This document shows positions 56,379 to 64,000 of a DNA stretch of 64,000 nt, in pieces. The position numbers were made by a program, and so were the translations under genes. This DNA is from Rhynchonema sp. JSB1_4 (lineage: Eukaryota; Nematoda; Chromadorea; Monhysterida; Xyalidae), in the NCBI GenBank assembly GCA_030248065.1, contig JASAMV010004178.1, positions 1-64,000 on the forward strand, in the 5' to 3' direction. The notes beneath the pieces were generated by a model. That model worked only from the letters and a program-made list of their open reading frames with translations, was not told where the DNA came from and did not search any database. Position 1 is the first letter of the stretch. Every line of letters starts with the position of its first letter.

Positions 56379-56742
56379 TGTATAGTCCAGCCACGAACTC
56401 ATGAGACGACTTTTTTTTGAAATTGGCTTGTGCGGATCCAACAATGTTCCGGTTCCACGTATTTCGGAAATGAAAGAAAGAGAAACGCACGTATTTTTTA
56501 AAAACATTCGGTGCGTAAATTCCCTTTTGACTCCCAAAACATTTCTGTGCTGAACAACGCTGCTGTTCGCGTAAGCACGCAACAAATTGAGGTCAGCCAG
56601 CTGGAAGTTGTCATCATCTCCCTCACAGCCAATCTCTTTCTTTTGTTTGCGAAAACACGTGTATCTGGAGCATTTTTGAATGCGGCCAAGCAAGCTTTAA
56701 AAAAAGTCGTCTCATGAGCTGGTGGCTGGACTATACATGATG
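56379..56742. mobile_element. Foldback MITE, family TATAGTCCANCCA, copy 2
   Basis: Arms TGTATAGTCCAGCCACGAAC and TGGTGGCTGGACTATACA flank AGACGAC(TTTTTTT) mirrored sequence. The inner 56565-56630 matches the centre of the palindrome at 31384-31680. It ends about 55 bp beyond the SGSH stop codon, so it may fall in the 3' UTR. Confidence 0.8.
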
Positions 56743-56797
56743 TATTCTGTGCTGTGGTAAACCATTACGCAAGCAAACCTACAATTTTATTCAATCT

Positions 56798-59700
56798 TCA
56801 CTCATTATACAACGACAAACACTGCGCGAATCGTTGGTGATGTTTCACACGTTCGTATTCAATGACCGAGTCGGGTGCACAAAGCCAGGGATCTGATGTT
56901 TCATTCATCCATTTGTGTAGCTTGCCTGCCAGCCATTTCAACACTTTTGGTAGTTTCTTGGCCAAGTTCCATCTTTCACTTGGGTCGTGTTTGACATTGT
57001 AAAGTTCATACTTTGGCCGATAATAGTATCCGGTGATGTTTTTGTACCATTTGGTTGCCAGATGATGTTTCGTTCGATTGAGAATATCCTGATACGTCAA
57101 GGACACGTAGAAGTCCTGGTCGATCGGGAATGGGGCTTGCCAGTTGAGATTTTTTATCAGTTTATAGCGCCGCGAGCGTGCCACACGCATCGGGTAGTAC
57201 ATGCTGATTTCGTGTAAATTATGACTGCCAAACATGACGCGATTTCCGTGCCGGTATTGATGGGTTCTGGTCGATTTTCTACTTTTTGATGGAATCGATG
57301 GTATTCCTTCGAGCAAACTCTGTCCAGTCAATCGCACAATTGGATCGTGTTTGAAGATACGGTAGTTAGGGTACGGTATGTCGAACCAGTCAAGGATCGT
57401 GGGTACGATATCAACGAGACCGACTTGTCGATGCGAGCGGGTACCCGACAAATGACTATGCTTGGGTGAGACCATGATCAGCGGTTCGCGCATGCCTGAA
57501 ACATTTAAATTGGAATCGAAACTTGATGATCGCATCGGATGGGATCGGATCGGCGAAGCAAGGGGATAGCGCTGGACCGATCACCCACAATGATTTCGCC
57601 AAACCACCGATGGGCATGATAACAAAGCGGCCTCGGTTTATGTGAAATACACCACATAGTAAAGTTCTTTTGTATGTTATTGGCTGTGGTTTTACTTGCA
57701 AACTTCCTTTAGGTACAGTATAATCTGCCCTCTTTATAGTGTCATGATTGAACCAGGCCTTTTCTGTCACTCTGAAGAATATTGACAATATGAAACATCA
57801 ACTGTAAAGTGGTGAAACAAAAAGTATTGGTCACTCACTGCACTAAGTTGTCGGTGTCACTGAGGGTCTTTTCAACTTGGGCGCCCTGGACCACACCCAC
57901 CCGGATCGTACAAATTCGTCCGGCCGCTCGGGAACGGTATTCCGTTGTCGGATGTGAATATGATCAGCGTTTCATTCAACAGATCACGTGATCGCATCAG
58001 ATCGCTCAATAATTGAATGCCCTGATCCATCCTGTTCACGGCGGTGTATTGCGCTGCGATGTCTTGACGCGCAGCCGGTGTGGAGGGAATGAAGTAGGGA
58101 ACCACAACCTGTGCAGCTTCTTTATAGTGACATGATCATCGAGACCTGACATTTTCAGTAACGCTTCACCATGAGTGGTAGATAATTTGGAGACCGCATC
58201 GAAATGTGATAATGAAAATGAACAGTGCTCACTGTGCTGTGATTCAGCATGCCGGAGTTGTCACCCTTAAAGTGACTCTACAATTGATCGTTGACCGCGT
58301 TTGTTTGCAGTCGTTTTTTCAGAAAATGAAGACTAGGTATCAGAAACCCAGATTTAGGAAATAGATTTTCAAGTCGTTGCTTTGTGATGTTTCACGGAGC
58401 CCACACATTTTTACAAGAGGAGAAAAAATGAAAAAAGTTTGAGGCGGGCCTGTGCGAAACATAAGGTAATCCAATAGAAGATATTTTCAGCGTTTTATAC
58501 TCAGACGTTTTTCTGTTAAACGAGATATAAAGCATTGTGCGAAACGCCATGTGTGATAAATAATAAACGAAACACTCCAAAAAATCAAGCCTTTTTAAAG
58601 CACCCTTTTACTCTAGCATAATTTTAAGCATCTGTGGTGAATGAAATAAGTTGTCAATTAGAAATAAAAATCGTCTAATTATCTAGTATTCATGATGTGC
58701 TTTTCGTTTTTCAAAACCCTACACAGCTCACACAATGTTTACCACAACATGCGCAAGGCAGCCATTCAGACCACGCACAGCGCACACACAACGACAACAC
58801 ACAGCCGGCCGGCGATAATGTTTCAGCTTTGTGTGTGTGCGCTGTGGGAATGGGTGCCTTGCGCATGTTGTGGTAAACATTGTGTGAGCTGTGTAGGGTT
58901 TTGAAAAACGAAAAGCACACCCTGAATACTAGATAATTAGACGATTTTTATTTCTAATTGACAACTTATTTCATTCACCACAGATGCTTAAAATTATGCT
59001 AGAGTAAAAGGGTGCTTTAAAAAGGCTTGATTTTTTGGAGGGTTTCGCTTATTATTTATCACACATGGCGTTTCGCACAATGCTTTATATCTCGTTTAAA
59101 AGAAAAACGTCAGAGTATAAAACGCTGAAAATATCTTCGATTGGATTACCTTATGTTTCGCACAGGCCCGCCTGAAACTTTTTTCATTTTTTCTCCTCCT
59201 GTAAAAATGTGTCGGCTCCGTGAAACATCACAAAGCAACGACTTGAAAATCTATTTCCTAAATCTGGGTTTCTGATACCTAGTCTTCATTTTCTGAAAAA
59301 ATGACTGCAAACAAACGCGGTCAACGATCAATTGTAGAGTCACTTTAAACTCCCCTTCTTCGACATGGAAACGGCTTCATTTGAACCATAGGAAAACCTT
59401 ATTTTGGTTTATCGTTATTTTAAACCTTGAGGGACAACGTGTGCTTCCGGCTTGTCTCAGTGGTCAAATCACTTTGTCAACTCAGTTTGTCATCAACTCA
59501 CCCCGAATGCCGTGTATTATTTCTCGCGCTCACATGGGGCTGCCGCGAACTGACGAAGTGATTTATTCAAGCTGGGAGCTTCATGGACCTTCAATACTAT
59601 GTAGTCCTTTTAGTAGTGTTTCCCCACTGACCTTTTTCGGATCGTAATATGTTGGCGTCCAATCCGGTATGAGTCCCATGCCAGGCTGTCCATTACCGTA

Positions 59701-61042
59701 ATGCTCACAGAACCCACCCATGCCATTGCTTGGGTGACATCGATGTGGGTCGTGGAATGCGATGTACAGCAGGAAGTTCTGTTGTTTTCTGAATTTAAAG
59801 TTATTGCTAATGCAGTTCGTCCTCGTTATAGTGACCCCCTGTATCACAGTCGAAGCCTGTTTATTGAGCACATTTTTTCTGAAAAATAATCCCGAACCGG
59901 TGATTACACAACCGAACTTCAAATTAACCAACTTTGCGCAAATATCCAGGAACTTATCGGCAAGCAGTCTGACGTGAGTGATATTGCGTCCAACCAGATT
60001 TGTCGGATTATTTTCTTCAGTTTGTTCGAAATCGAATTTGAAAGTCTCACTGGGACCGACGTGTTTCTTGCCGATTATTCCTAGAAAATTGCATATTCAT
60101 GATTTTAAATTTACGAAATCATGATGGTTCAACTGAAGCAGCTTTGAAACATCACCAAACAGAGGCGCACATTGATCATGGTTTTGTTAGAAATTGACAA
60201 GTGATCCTCAATATCAAATTCGGTTTCTCTCATAAAATACATGCAACGTTTTGTCAATGAGTTGCAGAATTTCAGAAAGCATCAAACCTGTGCAGATGTT
60301 GGCACTTCGCAGAATATTGGGCAGAGATCGCACTTTTGGGAACGAGTTGAAATGATGCACATCGTGATGCAGACCGTACATTCCTGATTTAAAAAATAGT
60401 ATTCTGGCAAATAGAACAATTTTATGGAATAATTTACATATCTGACAAAGTGCTTTAACCATTTTGATGCGGCGGCAATCCGGTGAGAATGACAGCTCGA
60501 CTTGGTGAACAGCTGCTGACTGTGGTGAACGCTTGGTCAAACGTCACGCCGAGATTGGCTAGGTCCTGGCATAATAAAATGGGTGTATTTAGATTCATTG
60601 GAGGGTACTGTATAAATATAGCAGGTGGATGCACGTATGTATATACACTCGGTCGTGATTTCGACAGTTTTCCGAGTGCTGTACGCGTATGTATGTATAG
60701 GTCTTTGCTTGGTTGCTGGATCATTCCACACACAGCTGATTTTTTGGCCCAGATGGCGAGCTGATTTTTAACCGCATAGCACGCCCTATGCTACAACACA
60801 TGACATCGAAACCGTCATGACAACTTTCGTTTAAAGGCATATACAGAATATGCAGATACTGGAATTCCAAATTTAGCAAATTTACAAATTCCAACCTGAA
60901 GCGCCGGTGTGTCAATCTCGTTGTTTCCGTACACACTGGACTCAAAACCAGCATCGTCTCCAACGACTAAAAGCACATTTCTACCCGGAATCAGTGCTAT
61001 TGCGAAGGATTGAAAACTTAGTGTAAAAATTAGCAAATACAT
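56798..61042 (-). CDS. SGSH: N-sulfoglucosamine sulfohydrolase (heparan N-sulfatase, sulfamidase)
   Basis: Seven minus-strand exons, 61042-60896, 60565-60460, 60383-60288, 60080-59918, 59788-59632, 58108-57901 and 57495-56798, join in phase to 524 residues (human enzyme about 500). A signal peptide ([17 protein letters not shown]) precedes [15 protein letters not shown], which has the metal-binding Asp pair. The sulfatase signature CSPSR with its formylglycine Cys is in exon 2, followed by [20 protein letters not shown]. Later come [29 protein letters not shown] and [11 protein letters not shown], all at expected places. It removes N-linked sulfate from glucosamine in lysosomal heparan sulfate breakdown. 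An upstream in-frame ATG at 61111 would add 23 residues before the signal peptide. The exon 4 donor (AA|GTTCGG) is the least sure junction. AATAAA lies 6 bp after the stop. Intron 5 carries a 1.08-kb palindrome. Confidence 0.92.
58267..59348. repeat. 1.08-kb near-perfect palindrome in SGSH intron 5
   Basis: The left end TTAAAGTGACTCTACAATTG is mirrored by CAATTGTAGAGTCACTTTAA ending at 59348. Positions mirror about 58807.5 with almost no net indel along roughly 500-bp arms, with only scattered mismatches. The centre (about 58770-58845) is looser, with CA/GT runs and CCGGCCGG. The same 69-70-codon frame appears on both strands for this reason. No transposase; no clear target duplication. Confidence 0.92.
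59458..59563. mobile_element. Fragment of CAGTGGTCAAATCACTT foldback
   Basis: It begins CAGTGGTCAAATCACTTTG and contains ACTCACCCCGAATGCCGTGT and CGAACTGACGAAGTGATTT. The same phrases flank the hAT-type element at 22068-22454 (to 22560). It lies in SGSH intron 5, right of the palindrome; the right end is degraded. Confidence 0.7.
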
Positions 61043-61111
61043 CTTCGGGGTCACTTTTCTCTCATATGACGACCCACCAGAACACAACAGCAACACGCAG
61101 GCGATGTTCAA

Positions 61112-61563
61112 CGGGTTCTCTTATCATTTATTTGTCCAAAAATCACTTTCTGAATAAACAACTTGCACACATACACAACAGATGAAATGCGCAATGTAAA
61201 ATACAACACAACACGCTGTTCAAAGAGAGACCTTAGACAGTTTGGTGTGCGGGAATGCAATTTTGAGATGTAAAAGAGCATAGTGTAAAATGCATATGAT
61301 GAAAGCGTATTTTTGGCAATTTCTGGAATAATGATCAAAGCACGGAAAGTGGGTGCAAATCGCATATAAAATCGAGAGTGGGTAGGATAGGGGCACGGAT
61401 AAATTTCGAGTCACAAACAGTGCGCAATAATATGTTATTTGTACAAGTCTGGTCTGTGGCGCGGCGGGAAGCTTTGGAGCTGGGGTTGGAAAACCAACAG
61501 AATTCAATTTACAAATTCAACATCACCCTATGGTTGCGTTCACATGCCTATACTTGTGGTGAA
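61112..61563. other. Intergenic between two minus-strand genes
   Basis: It should contain the 3' UTR of the gene at 61564 and the promoter of SGSH. No motif can be defended. Confidence 0.4.
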
Positions 61564-63926
61564 TTACTGAAGGTCGTCCTGCTCATCGTCGATTTCGGGT
61601 GCGACCTCTTCTTTCTCTTCGACTGACTCGCTCGCTGGTTCGTAGTTGTGGCACAACGGTGGGATCTGCGATGCCGGACAGGCCTCAACCATGAAATCGT
61701 GCATGCAGTCACACACGTTCTTGGCGCAGTCGCGGGCCTCCTCTTGCACAGCGCTGCAATGAAATATGCATATGTTACACAATGCAGTGTGATTATTTTA
61801 CGAGCAACCTCACATTGATTCTTCTAATCTAATTGTGATCTTAAAAATTCAGGGTGTTTCATCACAAAATTAAACTGTAACCCTTTGCTAGAACTAGGCT
61901 GCAACTTATTAACACAGTCAGAGTGTAATTTTGTTACAACTGGTGTTGTTTAACGTGCCTGTATTTGCAAGCTGGTACTTACGAGCATTCGGAATCCTTC
62001 TCGAGCTCCTCCTTCACACACGTGATGTACTCGGGATTCTGCAGGCAGCTGAAATCACAACACGCGTGACTGTACAAGCTACGCAATTTTCTGTAACTTT
62101 TTCTCCCAAATTGGACGTGAATGTAACTAACGGGAATGGTGGTGGATGGAGACGGGCCTGTGGTAGACAGCTGGCCTGTGCTGGCGGGTAGTTGAGGCTG
62201 GTGCAGTGGTCGAACTGAATTGGGGCCTCGGGCTGCTCCGGCACGGCACCGACGGCGCGCTCCGTTTTGAAATGGGTGCCTGCAAGAGCATTTATACGAT
62301 TTGCTCAATTTTTAAGTCGTCTTAAAAAGCATAAGAGAGAGCAGTACTTGGGAACTGAGCAGCCTGGTGTTGGATGCCGGTGTTTGGGAATCCGAACAGG
62401 CTGGATGCGCCAAGGAAGCTCTGTTGGGGGAATTGTTGGCCACGGCCAGCCCATGGGTTGAATGGCCGTTGACCAGCGAAATGAGCGGGGAATTGGCCTG
62501 CGAATTGACCAGGGAATTGGCCTGCGAAGTGACCGGGAAATTGGCCGGCTGCACCGGCAGCTTGTCCCGCACCGGCGAGAGGGGCTGGTGATCCGGCTCC
62601 TGCTGTGGCACCTTCAGCATTGGCTGCTGCCTGGAAATAGGGAGACAGGAAATGCTTAGTTTGACGTGTCCTACCAATTGTAACTTTGGTTTTATATGAG
62701 ATTCGAAACTTTTAGATTAAATTCACATTTCTAGCTTTAACTTGTCATACTGTCACGTGATACTTGGTAACAGTAACTTTAGTCTGTGCTACACAATTGA
62801 CTGTCACTTTTAGTTTGGGTGATTGTAACTTTAGTTATTTATTTATTTCCCACCTGCAATTTGGTGAGATCCCAGGCATCCGGGTAGAGTTTCTGAGCGA
62901 GCAGATGTTCTTCGCCACCGGCCTTGAATCCGGCCCTCTCGAGGGCGTCGGCGATGCTTTTGGCGGTCAGTTGGAACTCGGGCCTGTGTTGAACATCACA
63001 AGTTAAATTTGTGAATTGACATTATTTTCACGTTTCTCAACAAAGCTTCAATCAAATATCATGGCTAGTTACCTATGTCGGCATGTGCGCGTTTTCTCCA
63101 GGGATTTGAATTGTGATGTGACCGAAGCTATGTTATGTGAAAATTAAAAGATATTTTTAGTGTGTTCAATATTTTACGGAAAACTCGACAACTTTTTTGA
63201 CAGCATCTGTGAAAACTTATGATGACCAAGATGACCAGAACGCAGCTTTGCTTTAACAGGCTCGTTTGGTAAATATTTCTACAGACTCTTTCCGCGAGAG
63301 TGATTTGCACGCTCACCTGTTGAGTGTTCCAGCGGGCAGCTGTGGCTTGAACTGTCCGGGCAGGGCACCGGCACCAAAAAATTGTTGACCACCAAAAGCG
63401 TTGCCAGGGAACTGCTGTTGTGGCGGGAACCAGAACTGCTGACCGCCTGGTGCACCGAAGAATGGAGCCTGAAACAACAAGGCGGATCGTGAATACAGTC
63501 CACCGTTTTTATGGCGACTCTCTTCATGGTGAAACGGTTTATATTTCTAATGGGTATGAACGATATTTTCATCCCCGATCTGCAAATCATACCATTTCAA
63601 TGATCATACTCCATGTGATCGTCGACATCGCCGTAAACAAAAAAGTGCAGCCCAATTCTGTCCCATCCCATTCCAATCCATAATATAAATGGCGGTGACT
63701 GCACTTTAGGTGGGTGGGTCTGGGTGAACCCTGATTTGAAAAGGACAACATCCGATAAAACCAACAACTGACCGGCTGTGCAGGGCCAGCAGCAGCGGCC
63801 GCGGGTGCTTCAGCGGCTTTGGGCTTTTCCTCAGCCTGACGCTTGTTGCGACGATTCACACGCACAACCGGGGGGAAGAGTGGCTGTTGCGGGAAGAACG
63901 ACTGCGGCAAGCGGGGTGGCACGCAG
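61564..63926 (-). CDS. Gln/Phe/Gly/Pro-rich, Cys-containing probable secreted protein (5' end outside window)
   Basis: Seven minus-strand exons join in phase: 63926-63773, 63468-63317, 62983-62854, 62630-62348, 62279-62132, 62048-61983, 61753-61564. About 373 residues are inside the window; the start and any signal peptide lie beyond the right edge. The first visible exon has a basic RVNRRNKRQAEEK site, a possible proprotein cleavage point, then Ala-rich sequence. Exons 2 and 4 are low complexity with repeats such as GQFPG and FAGQFP. Exon 3 looks globular (FQLTAKSIADALERAGF, then LYPDAWDLTKLQ). The last three exons hold about nine Cys (FDHCTSLNYP, CLQNPEYITC, CAKNVCDCMHDFM) and an acidic end (IDDEQDDLQ). 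No family recognised. A structural role in cuticle, eggshell or matrix would fit the composition, but that is inference. Confidence 0.75.
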
Positions 63927-64000
63927 CTGTAACGATCACTGTGATGTTGTTTCGCACCATCGGCAAACAAAATGCGAACTTTAAATGAAACAAATCATGA

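Noticed and set aside
58692..58920. Near-identical 69-70-codon frames on opposite strands
   Set aside because: They are a by-product of the palindrome centred near 58807, not two genes.

Overview
The window reads as nuclear DNA of an invertebrate animal. Genes are split by GT-AG introns of about 60 bp to 5.5 kb with nematode-like acceptors (often TTTCAG). The encoded families are metazoan: a lysosomal sulfatase, a tetraspanin and a peptide-type GPCR. Non-LTR and Penelope-like retroelement pieces and many short inverted-repeat elements fill the spaces. A nematode or other ecdysozoan is my guess; nothing in the sequence settles it. No prokaryotic operons, rRNA, tRNA or CRISPR array were seen.

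Layout. 1-5.6 kb is a repeat field: nested short elements with CAGTG-type ends and 8-bp target duplications, G/C tracts, and a LINE 3' fragment. 5.6-29.4 kb is a tandem array of small five-TM genes on the + strand that I assign to the TspO/MBR (translocator protein) family: five apparently intact copies (start codons at 5576, 12465, 18000, 21028, 28066), one decayed copy (25447-27060) and a 15-bp relic of a seventh first exon (14630). All copies share the same five-exon plan and intron phases. The second intron of the first copy is 5.5 kb and holds two retroelements. An unrelated small secreted Q-rich gene (16343-16934) sits inside the array. 29.4-33 kb shows only foldback repeats.

33-38.8 kb (+): a Ser/Asn-rich gene without recognised domain, then a complete six-exon tetraspanin. 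41.3-45.9 kb (-): a rhodopsin-class GPCR resembling invertebrate FMRFamide-type receptors, with a 1.4-kb hAT-like insertion in its last intron. 49.9-54.2 kb (-): a ten-exon single-TM protein that I do not recognise. 54.3-56.7 kb: foldback elements, one nested inside another. 56.8-61.0 kb (-): a complete seven-exon N-sulfoglucosamine sulfohydrolase (SGSH, heparan N-sulfatase) gene whose fifth intron contains a 1.08-kb near-perfect palindrome. 61.6-63.9 kb (-): a Q/F/G/P-rich, Cys-containing, probably secreted protein whose 5' end lies outside the window.

The genes do not form one pathway. The most notable items are the TspO-like array and a set of non-autonomous elements. These share CAGTG-type ends and 8-bp duplications, but six of them carry their own short word, repeated in the same direction near both ends. 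All gene models were joined by eye from splice signals and phase; none has transcript support here.
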